Shown here one piece after another: positions 7,947 to 14,818 of a stretch of 34,293 nt of DNA. The DNA is from Clostridia bacterium (GTDB lineage Bacteria; Bacillota; Clostridia; Oscillospirales; Acutalibacteraceae). Position 1 is the stretch's first letter. Each line of letters begins with the position of its first letter. The translations under genes were made by a program, and so were the position numbers. The notes under the pieces were generated by a model. That model saw nothing but the letters and a program-made list of their open reading frames with translations. It had not been told where the DNA came from and made no database searches. The stretch lies in assembly GCA_017430145.1 (NCBI GenBank), contig JAFRNP010000125.1, positions 1 to 34,293 of the forward strand, read 5' to 3'.

Positions 7947-8176
7947 GCACATTTCTTTCGACTGTGTTTTTTGTTTTGCGCGCAATAATTATTTTTTTAT
8001 TTACAATTTATTCATATTAAAAAGATTGTTAAATATTGACTTAATGACAATAATATAGTATATTCTTAACAGTTATGTGTCTGAAGCTGCACAGATCCCC
8101 ATCCCCGCTGCGTTGCGGCGCTTCGGTACAGGAACTAATTTTTCAAAAGACATTTTTTTCAGGAGGTCATTTCATC
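7947..8176 (+). promoter_or_regulatory. AT-rich promoter and 5' leader of the repeat protein
   Basis: From 7947 to 8070 the DNA is strongly AT-rich, in contrast to the flanking genes. TTGACT (8036-8041) and TATATT (8059-8064) have a 17-nt spacer, giving a start near 8071. The leader of about 105 nt contains a 6-bp hairpin around CGCTGC-gtt-GCGGCG near 8109-8123 and ends with AGGAGGT 8 nt before the GTG start at 8177. No small ORF with its own ribosome site is seen in the leader. Confidence 0.75.
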
Positions 8177-11100
8177 GTGAAACAAACAACTGCCCCTTGC
8201 AAGAAACTGCTCAGTATGCTTCTGAGCGTCCTGCTCGTCCTCGGCTGTCTGACGCCGGCGATCTCACTGACGGCAAAAGCGGACGACCTGAACACCTACC
8301 TTTCCTGGCCCACAGACAAACATAAGTGGACTGCAGTCCGGGCGCAGGACTCTATCGCCTACGGCGACGATATGATGCTGGTATACGAAGACAACGCAGG
8401 CAAAACCTGGGCGCTCGCGAACTCCGGCGGCGACCCGGTCGTTTATCAAGTCTATTTTGAACCAGTCGGCACCGGCAGCTACGGTACGGAATATCAGGTC
8501 CATGTATCTCAGTTCGGCGCAGGCAACAGCCAGAACAGCTTTGAGAACACCTATTACTTCACGTCCAATTCCACTTCCTACAACAACCAACAGGAGTCCT
8601 TCGGTCTATATTCTTACGGTTTATCCTATCTGCGTGTGACTTCAAGTTACGGCTTCAGCTCCAGCGGCGCGAGCTTTTATATGGACAGCCAGGCGTATCT
8701 GACCGATTCCTCAACCTATTACAGCTCCAATTACAATTACCGCACCCTTAACGGATACAAGGTCCGCCTTTACAAAAAAGGTGCGGAGCTGCCGAGCTAT
8801 ACCGTGACCTTCCAGAACTGGAACGGGCAGGTCCTGCAGAGCGGCACGCACTATCAGGGCGCGACCCCCGTCTATGCCGGCACAACGCCCACCCGTACCG
8901 CAACTGCGGAATATACATACGAATTTACGGGCTGGTCCCCTGCCATCACTCCCGTTCAGGGCAATCAGGTTTACACCGCGCAGTATTCTCAGACCAAAAA
9001 TAAGTATACGATCACCTACGTTAACGAGGGCGGCGCCATGCTGCAGGAGTTTACCGAAAGAGAATACGGCACCGCCACGCCCGCATATACCGGGGCCACA
9101 CCCACCATAGCGGACACCGCCGAATACACGTATTCCTTCAAGGGCTGGACCCCCTCTGTCTCGGATACCGTGCTCGGCAACGCAACCTATACGGCGACGT
9201 ATGATGCCCACCGACGCTCCTACCCCATCCACTGGGTCTATTCCGCCGCTGACGCCGCGCGTCTCGGGGTCAGCACTTCGATCAGCGACGTCAGCGTCGA
9301 ATACGGCACCACGCCCGTCGCGCCCACGGTAAACAACTATTCCACCCCCGCCGCAAGCTACACCTTTACGGGCTGGTCCCCCGCAGTTACGTCCGTTACA
9401 GGCGAAACGACCTACACGGCGGTCTTTGAGGAAAATCTGTTTAACTTCTCTGTAGCCTGGCACAACAGCGACGCCCCGAATTATACGGTGCTTGAAACCG
9501 ACTCGCCGGTGCATTACGGCGACACGCTCTCCTACGACAGCGCCACGCCTACCATTCCATCGACCGATGAATTCGACTACACCTTTGCGGGCTGGAACCC
9601 CATCAACCCGCCCGACATCCCCGTTGGCAGCGACTGGACACAGCCGGAGCTCGGTACGGTCACCGGCAACATGCATTTCTACGCCGCTTACACGGCTTCC
9701 GACCGTCTGTATGAGATCAAGTTTGTGGACTGGGACGACACCCAGATCGGCGGAACCCAAAATCTCAAATGGAACGAAAACCCCATTGCGCCGGCAGACC
9801 CCACCCGCACCGACCCCACGGGCGAATACACCTATACGTTCACCGGCTGGGAGCCCACCGTTTCTCCCGTTTCCGGCAACCAGACATATAAGGCAACCTA
9901 CGAAGCCACAAAAAACAAATACGTGGTCACCTTCCTGGACGACGACGAATCGGTGCTTGACAGCAGAGAGTGGGAATACGGCGTCACCCCCACCTGCGCG
10001 ACCCCCACAAAGACGGACACCGATACCGAGTACTACGTATTCAAGGCGTGGGATCCCTCGGTCCAGCCTGTGACCGGCGCAAAGATCTACACCGCAACGT
10101 ACGATACCTATCCCTATTATACCGTCACCTGGCAGTATACCGCAGCGGACGCCGCGCGCAAGGAGCTGACCGACGCCGTGATCAGGGTCGATACAAAGCT
10201 CAAATCCGGCGATCCGATCCCGGCGGCGCCCACAGTCGGCGATTATGAAACCGATACCGCCGAATATTACTTTACCGGCTGGGACGGCACCACCACCGGC
10301 ACGATCACAAACAGCAGCCTTGTCTTTACCGCACAGTTTACCGAGGATCTCTACTACACCGTCACCTGGCAGTATACAGCCGAAGACGCAGCGCGCAAGG
10401 AGCTGACCGACGCCGTGATCAAGGTCGACGAAAAGCTCCACGCGGGCGACCCGATCCCGACGGCGCCCACGGTGAACGACTACGAGACCGCATCCGCCAC
10501 CTACGACTTTACGGGCTGGGACAATGATCCCACCGGCACGGTGACCGGCGATATGACCTTCACCGCGCAGTTTGATGAAAATATCCGCACCTATGCGGTC
10601 CAGTGGATCTACAGCGATGAGGACCTTTCCCGGATCCGGGAGACGACGCCCGCCGCCGTTCAGGTCATCGGCAGCTCGACCGTTAACTACGGCACGCCGA
10701 TCGCCGATCTGACGGCGCCCACAGCGCTTGCGAGCTACTCCACCGACGCGGCGGATTACACCTTTACGGGTTACACCACCACCTATACCGGCGACACGGT
10801 GACAGACGCCGTTACCTACACGGCCGTGTACACCGAGACCCTGCACACCTATAACGTGAGCTGGGTATATGACGACGCGGACCTTGCCCGCATCCAGGCG
10901 ACCGACCCCTCGGCAGTGAAGACCATCAAATCCACCACCGAGACCTACGGCGCCGATATCGCCGCCCTTGCCCCCGCCGTTGCCGATTACGTCACCGACG
11001 AAGCGGATTACACCTTTATCGGCTGGGCGCCCGAGGCGACCGGTACCGTCGGCAGCGAACTGACCTTTGTGGCGCAGTTCAGAAAGGATATCCATAAGTA

Positions 11101-12997
11101 CGACGTGATCTGGGTCTACAGCGACGAGGATCTTGCCCGTCTGCAGGCCATCGATCCCACGATCGAAAAAACGATCAAATCCACGAATGAGGAATACGGC
11201 ACGCCGATCGCCGGTCTCGCGCCGGACGTTGACAACTACCTGACGGCCTCCACCTCTTACGCGTTTACCGGCTGGGATCCCGCGGCAACGGGCACTGTGA
11301 CCGGCGAGATCACGCTGACCGCGCAGTTCACCGGCACGATCCGCACCTTTACCGTCACGTGGAAGAACGAAAACGGGGACACTCTTGAGGTCGACCCAGC
11401 CGTCGAATACGGCACGACGCCCGAGTACAACAGCGCGACCCCCTCGAAGGATGAGGACGACGGGCATACCTACTCCTTCAACACCTGGTCCCCCGCCGTC
11501 GGCCCCATCACCGGCACTACGGTATACTACGCCACCTTTACCGCGCACCTGAAAAAGTTCCCGGTCACCTGGCAATACACGCAGGACGACGCGGACCGTC
11601 AGTTAAAGGACAGCACGCTGATCCGGTATGACGCCGAGGTGGAATATCAGACGATCCCCGTGGCGCCCGCGGTTTCGGATTACTCCACCGCTTCTGCCGA
11701 TTATACCTTTATCGGCTGGAACAAGGAGATCGTGCCCGTGACCGGCGAAGCGACCTACACCGCCAAGTTCAGAGAGACGATCCACACCTATACGGTCAAA
11801 TGGTACAACTCCGACGCGGCGAATACGCTGCTTGAAACGGATGAAAACGTCCCGCACAGCACCACGCCCGAATATAACGGCGAGACCCCGGCGCTCGACT
11901 CCACCGACGAATTTGACTACGAATGGACCGGCTGGAACCCCGTGATCTCCCCGGTGACCGCCGACATCGATTACTACGCGGCTTATAACGCGAACCGCCG
12001 CTCTTACCTGATCCGGTTCCTGGATGAAGACGGCACGGTGCTGCAGGAAGGCTACGTGCCTTACGGCGACACGCCGGCCTTTACGGGCACGGCGCCCACC
12101 AAGACCAGCACCGACCCGCTTTACACCTATTCCTTCGAAGGCTTTACGCCTGACGTCACCCCCGTGACCGGCGCAAAAGACTACACGGCGACCTACCGGC
12201 AGGAAAAGGATCCCGAAAAGTGGACGACCGTCACCTACGTGATCGAGGGCGGCGAACACGGCACGGTCACCGGCGAGATGGTCGTTGAGGTGCCCAAGGA
12301 CAGCCCCTACCAGACAGAGTGGCGTCCCGACGCCACGCCCGAAGCCGGTTACAAGCTTGAATGGATCGACGAGCCCGACGTGGTCACAGGCCCCACCGTC
12401 GTCACCATCCGCTTCAGCTACGACCCCGACCAGTGGGCGACGATCACCTACGAATCCAACAAATACGGCCAGCTGCACGGCGACACCGAGATCACCGTCC
12501 TGAAGGGGACGACCTACAACAACTCCTGGCGTCCGCGCGTACAGCCGAACTTCAACTGCCGCTTCGTGCTGTGGGAAAACGAACCCTCCGTTGTAACCGG
12601 AGACACGACCGTGACCGCGATCTTTGAGGTCAAGAACACCAACGGCGGCAAGATCTCCTGCTTCGAAAAGATCATCCGCTGGTTCCAGAACATCTTCCAC
12701 TGGTTCGCGGGCCTGTTTACCGGTTCCAACAACCAGATCGGCTCCAACGGTTCCAACGGCAGCACCGGCTCCAACGGGTCCACAGGCTCTAATGGCTCCA
12801 CCGGTTCCAACGGGTCCACGGGTTCCAACGGCTCCACGGGTTCCAACGGCTCCACGGGTTCCAACGGCTCCACGGGTTCCAACGGCTCCACGGGTTCCAA
12901 CGGCTCCACCGGTTCCAACGGCTCCACCGGTTCCAACGGCTCCACCGGTTCCAACGGCTCCACGGGGTCCAACGGCTCCACGGGGTCCGGTGAATAA
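8177..12997 (+). CDS. Giant secreted InlB B-repeat protein with Gly-Ser-Asn/Thr tail
   Basis: The GTG at 8177 follows AGGAGGT and gives 1606 residues beginning with a signal peptide (MKQTTAPCKKLLSMLLSVLL..., cleavage near AKA-DD, residue 34). Residues about 35-200 are a Ser/Tyr-rich beta-type domain I do not recognise. About 15 modules of the InlB B-repeat (Listeria-Bacteroides repeat) type follow, from near 8800 to 12210, each ending in a Y-x-F-x-G-W ... Y-x-A-x-F/Y pattern. Short (about 60 aa) and long (about 79-85 aa, starting W-x-Y-x3-D) versions alternate. Two divergent modules (12220-12630) share W...EP.VVTG. Then comes an aromatic amphipathic stretch CFEKIIRWFQNIFHWFAGLF and a tail of 13 GSNGST units ending GSGE. 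There is no LPxTG or SLH motif, so how it is held at the surface is unclear. Probable adhesin or surface protein. Confidence 0.85.
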   Translation: MKQTTAPCKKLLSMLLSVLLVLGCLTPAISLTAKADDLNTYLSWPTDKHKWTAVRAQDSIAYGDDMMLVYEDNAGKTWALANSGGDPVVYQVYFEPVGTGSYGTEYQVHVSQFGAGNSQNSFENTYYFTSNSTSYNNQQESFGLYSYGLSYLRVTSSYGFSSSGASFYMDSQAYLTDSSTYYSSNYNYRTLNGYKVRLYKKGAELPSYTVTFQNWNGQVLQSGTHYQGATPVYAGTTPTRTATAEYTYEFTGWSPAITPVQGNQVYTAQYSQTKNKYTITYVNEGGAMLQEFTEREYGTATPAYTGATPTIADTAEYTYSFKGWTPSVSDTVLGNATYTATYDAHRRSYPIHWVYSAADAARLGVSTSISDVSVEYGTTPVAPTVNNYSTPAASYTFTGWSPAVTSVTGETTYTAVFEENLFNFSVAWHNSDAPNYTVLETDSPVHYGDTLSYDSATPTIPSTDEFDYTFAGWNPINPPDIPVGSDWTQPELGTVTGNMHFYAAYTASDRLYEIKFVDWDDTQIGGTQNLKWNENPIAPADPTRTDPTGEYTYTFTGWEPTVSPVSGNQTYKATYEATKNKYVVTFLDDDESVLDSREWEYGVTPTCATPTKTDTDTEYYVFKAWDPSVQPVTGAKIYTATYDTYPYYTVTWQYTAADAARKELTDAVIRVDTKLKSGDPIPAAPTVGDYETDTAEYYFTGWDGTTTGTITNSSLVFTAQFTEDLYYTVTWQYTAEDAARKELTDAVIKVDEKLHAGDPIPTAPTVNDYETASATYDFTGWDNDPTGTVTGDMTFTAQFDENIRTYAVQWIYSDEDLSRIRETTPAAVQVIGSSTVNYGTPIADLTAPTALASYSTDAADYTFTGYTTTYTGDTVTDAVTYTAVYTETLHTYNVSWVYDDADLARIQATDPSAVKTIKSTTETYGADIAALAPAVADYVTDEADYTFIGWAPEATGTVGSELTFVAQFRKDIHKYDVIWVYSDEDLARLQAIDPTIEKTIKSTNEEYGTPIAGLAPDVDNYLTASTSYAFTGWDPAATGTVTGEITLTAQFTGTIRTFTVTWKNENGDTLEVDPAVEYGTTPEYNSATPSKDEDDGHTYSFNTWSPAVGPITGTTVYYATFTAHLKKFPVTWQYTQDDADRQLKDSTLIRYDAEVEYQTIPVAPAVSDYSTASADYTFIGWNKEIVPVTGEATYTAKFRETIHTYTVKWYNSDAANTLLETDENVPHSTTPEYNGETPALDSTDEFDYEWTGWNPVISPVTADIDYYAAYNANRRSYLIRFLDEDGTVLQEGYVPYGDTPAFTGTAPTKTSTDPLYTYSFEGFTPDVTPVTGAKDYTATYRQEKDPEKWTTVTYVIEGGEHGTVTGEMVVEVPKDSPYQTEWRPDATPEAGYKLEWIDEPDVVTGPTVVTIRFSYDPDQWATITYESNKYGQLHGDTEITVLKGTTYNNSWRPRVQPNFNCRFVLWENEPSVVTGDTTVTAIFEVKNTNGGKISCFEKIIRWFQNIFHWFAGLFTGSNNQIGSNGSNGSTGSNGSTGSNGSTGSNGSTGSNGSTGSNGSTGSNGSTGSNGSTGSNGSTGSNGSTGSNGSTGSNGSTGSNGSTGSGE
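10115..10588 (+). repeat. 237-bp tandem duplication inside the InlB repeat gene
   Basis: Two adjacent units of 79 codons (from 10115 and from 10352) encode modules both starting YYTVTWQYTA and both containing DAARKELTDAVI; they are clearly more alike than other modules in the gene. The matching DNA anchors lie at 10121 and 10358. This indicates a recent in-frame duplication within the array. Confidence 0.7.
12749..12982 (+). repeat. 18-bp coding minisatellite, 13 copies
   Basis: Thirteen head-to-tail 18-bp units with consensus GGTTCCAACGGCTCCACG, each encoding Gly-Ser-Asn-Gly-Ser-Thr. Units 5-12 differ only at the last base (G or C), while units 1-4 are more divergent, the pattern expected for recent expansion by slippage. 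Copy-number changes would stay in frame and alter only tail length. The Gly-X-Y periodicity resembles collagen-like sequence but has no proline. Confidence 0.9.
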
Positions 12998-13137
12998 AGT
13001 AATAAAGTAAGAAAGTAACAAAGTAACAAATTCGGAAGGGCTCCGCCCTTGATTATAGATCGTCAGTTGCATCTGTAATCGGGGGCGGGTGTCCCGCCCT
13101 TATTTGTTACTTTGTATCTTTTATACTTTTTAACTTT
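12996..13137. repeat. Palindromic element with 8-bp repeat arms
   Basis: Two 36-bp arms (12996-13031 and 13102-13137) are inverted copies matching at 30 of 36 positions. Each arm is four 8-bp units of the form AAAGTAAN plus AAAT; the innermost 14 bp (ACAAAGTAACAAAT at 13018-13031, ATTTGTTACTTTGT at 13102-13115) are perfect. Between them lie two perfect hairpins, AAGGGC-tcc-GCCCTT (13036-13050) and GGGCGGG-tgt-CCCGCCC (13083-13099). The left arm starts inside the stop codon of the repeat-protein gene. It may be a MITE-like element, a replication or recombination site, or a large terminator; no target-site duplication is clear. Confidence 0.75.
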
Positions 13138-13158
13138 TAAGAAATAGCAGAGGTTTTT

Positions 13159-14193
13159 ATGAAAAAAGCAATTTCTCTTCTTCTCGTATTATCCCTGTTC
13201 GTTCCGCTCTTCTCCGTTTTCGGCAGCGCCGTCTCCCTGTACGACGGCATGGACGCGCTCAACGCCCAGTTTCTGGACGGCGCGTATCCGCGCGGGATGG
13301 ACTACGTGTATTACTCCCCCAAAAAGGGCGACGCGGATACCACGAAATATCCGCTGCTGGTGTGGCTGCACGGCATGGGCTCCGGCAGAGTTCCCCGCGC
13401 GCAGCTCAACTGGTATGAGTTCGGAAACTTTTCCAGCGAGGAATTTCAGGCGCGCTTCGACGTGGGCGGCTGCTACCTGCTGGCTGTACGCGCTTCCGAT
13501 TCGCTGATCAACTCCTGGAACGCGGATAACTGCGATATGCTCAAAGATACCATCTCCGATTTCGTGAAGCAGCAAAACGGCAGCATCGACGAAAACCGGC
13601 TGTATATCGCAGGTTATTCCACCGGCGGCTCCATCGTCTGGGATATGATCGCCCAGTACCCGAACTACTTTGCCGCCGCCGCGCCCCTCGCCGCGATCTT
13701 CCAGCCCACCGTTGAAGAGCTCTCCCGCCTCAGGGACACGTCCGTGTGGATCTTTGCCAGCGACCACGACCCGTACACGCTGGCCGGCTCCTCCGACGCG
13801 CGGCTCGCCTTCCAGACGCTGCAGAACATCTCGAACCGCAAGAGCGGCGTGCGCTTTACCACCGTTTCGGACGCAAGGTTCGCGGACGGCAGCAAGCGGT
13901 ACGATCTGGATACCGGCGAGATCACCGCCGACGCCGAGCACTTTATCTGGGAGGCGTTCACCTACGACATGCATATGGCGGACAACGTGACGCCCTACGT
14001 GTACACCACAACGGTCGACGCCGAGGGCAATACGTTTTCGTTCACAGACCCCACAGACGGCGTGATCCGGTGGCTGAGCGCCCAGAAACGGGCGCCGAAG
14101 GAGGAACAGAGCAAAACCGAGATGAACTTCTTCCAGAAACTGGCGCTGTTCTTCCAGAAGATCATCGCGTACATCAGAAACCTGTTTACATAA
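13159..14193 (+). CDS. Secreted alpha/beta-hydrolase (esterase, PHB-depolymerase/feruloyl-esterase-like)
   Basis: A 344-residue protein with signal peptide MKKAISLLLVLSLFVPLFSV, cleaved near residue 23, so exported. The alpha/beta-hydrolase fold is shown by the oxyanion motif WLHGMG (H71-G72), the nucleophile elbow GYSTGG with Ser154, a likely acid in FASDHDPYT (D202 or D204), and the probable catalytic His261 in AEHFIWEAF. The layout matches secreted esterases of the PHB depolymerase/feruloyl esterase/peptidase S9-like group; the substrate cannot be told from sequence. The C-terminus ends in FFQKLALFFQKIIAYIRNLF, an aromatic amphipathic segment like those of the repeat protein and of the 178-residue protein. 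AGAGG lies 6 nt before ATG 13159. No separate promoter is obvious, so it may be read through from the repeat-protein gene across the palindrome. Confidence 0.83.
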   Translation: MKKAISLLLVLSLFVPLFSVFGSAVSLYDGMDALNAQFLDGAYPRGMDYVYYSPKKGDADTTKYPLLVWLHGMGSGRVPRAQLNWYEFGNFSSEEFQARFDVGGCYLLAVRASDSLINSWNADNCDMLKDTISDFVKQQNGSIDENRLYIAGYSTGGSIVWDMIAQYPNYFAAAAPLAAIFQPTVEELSRLRDTSVWIFASDHDPYTLAGSSDARLAFQTLQNISNRKSGVRFTTVSDARFADGSKRYDLDTGEITADAEHFIWEAFTYDMHMADNVTPYVYTTTVDAEGNTFSFTDPTDGVIRWLSAQKRAPKEEQSKTEMNFFQKLALFFQKIIAYIRNLFT

Positions 14194-14214
14194 TAAAAAA
14201 AGTAAAAAAAAGAC

Positions 14215-14243
14215 TTTACAATTTGCATTTCTTGTGCTATACT
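14215..14243 (+). promoter_or_regulatory. sigma-A promoter of rpsO
   Basis: TTTACA (14215-14220) and TATACT (14238-14243) with a 17-nt spacer. The predicted start is near 14250, about 98 nt before rpsO. Confidence 0.75.
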
Positions 14244-14249
14244 TTTTTA

Positions 14250-14347
14250 GGTTCGGGTCCTGAGCGCACGGCGTACTTCCGCAAAGCGGCATTCACCTTG
14301 CCTGCGCCCGGAATTTCGACGACAAATCAAAAGAGAGGTGAAACGAA
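14250..14347 (+). promoter_or_regulatory. rpsO leader: Structured rpsO 5' leader, possible S15 autoregulatory site
   Basis: The leader can form a hairpin CCGC-aaa-GCGG near 14279-14289, enclosed by a longer stem pairing GCGCA near 14264 with TGCGC near 14308. S15 is known in several bacteria to repress its own translation by binding structured leaders of varied architecture. Whether this one binds S15 is inference; it does not match a leader class I can name. It ends with GAGAGGTGA just before the start codon. Confidence 0.4.
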
Positions 14348-14611
14348 ATGACACAGGCTGAGAAACAGGCAATCATGGCTGAGTATGCCACGCACGAGGG
14401 CGACACCGGTTCCCCCGAGGTTCAGATCGCCGTGCTGACCAAGCGCATCAACGATCTCAACGAGCATCTCAAGATCCATAAAAAGGACCACCACTCCAGA
14501 AGAGGCCTTCTGAAGATGGTCGGTCACAGAAGAAACCTGCTTGCGTACCTGCAGAAGAACGACATCGAAAGATACCGTTCCATCGTTGCAAGACTTGGGC
14601 TTCGTAAGTAA
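14348..14611 (+). CDS. rpsO: 30S ribosomal protein S15
   Basis: The 87-residue product is of normal length (family 87-89) and carries the family signature [20 protein letters not shown] and [22 protein letters not shown]15 binds the 16S rRNA central domain early in small-subunit assembly. The ribosome site AGAGAGGTG lies about 8 nt upstream of ATG 14348. The rpsO-pnp gene order is conserved in many bacteria and is kept here. Confidence 0.98.
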   Translation: MTQAEKQAIMAEYATHEGDTGSPEVQIAVLTKRINDLNEHLKIHKKDHHSRRGLLKMVGHRRNLLAYLQKNDIERYRSIVARLGLRK

Positions 14612-14619
14612 GTGTGTCG

Positions 14620-14643
14620 GGGCGGCAAGGAAACTTGTCGCCC
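14620..14643 (+). terminator. Strong hairpin with GAAA tetraloop after rpsO
   Basis: GGGCGGCAAG (14620-14629), loop GAAA, CTTGTCGCCC (14634-14643): a 10-bp stem with one G-U pair and a GNRA loop. It is not followed by a T-run, so it is more likely a processing or 3'-stabilising structure than an efficient intrinsic terminator. Confidence 0.6.
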
Positions 14644-14667
14644 GTTTCCAAATCCAACCGTAAAAAA

Positions 14668-14785
14668 CGAAAAGGGCGCGTCGTACCTGTTTTTGTATAA
14701 TGTACAATTCAGAGCCTGAAAACCCCGCTTGTTACAGGTTGTGAATTGTACATTAACTGTATATGTACGGTCCCTGCCCTTTTCG
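14668..14785 (+). repeat. 118-nt extended palindrome between rpsO and pnp
   Basis: Nested inverted repeats fold as one long hairpin: CGAAAAGGGC (14668-14677) with GCCCTTTTCG (14776-14785), CGTAC (14682-14686) with GTACG (14765-14769), TAATGTACAATTCA (14698-14711) with TGAATTGTACATTA (14742-14755), and CCTG (14715-14718) with CAGG (14735-14738). The four stems total 33 perfect base pairs. It fills the leader of pnp. In Escherichia coli an RNase III-cleaved hairpin in the same place mediates PNPase autocontrol; an analogous role here is inference. A MITE-like insertion is the alternative. Confidence 0.7.
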
Positions 14786-14818
14786 GATATATAATAATGA
14801 AAAGGAGAACGAAAAAAG

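Noticed and set aside
12749-12982. Tandem array considered as CRISPR
   Set aside because: Units are directly adjacent with no spacers and are in frame in a protein gene.
12514-13029. Minus-strand frame encoding a Glu-Pro-Leu/Val repeat protein
   Set aside because: It is the reverse reading of the 18-bp minisatellite and has no promoter or ribosome site.
12996-13137. Insertion sequence
   Set aside because: No transposase frame fits in 142 bp and no target-site duplication is clear, so only a MITE-like nature remains possible.
14250-14310. Possible tRNA (GGTTCGGGTCC resembles a T arm)
   Set aside because: No acceptor stem, D arm or anticodon arm could be fitted around it.
14696-14795. TATAAT boxes at 14696 and 14790 as promoters for pnp
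   Set aside because: Neither has an acceptable -35 hexamer at 16-18 nt, and the first lies in the palindrome arm.
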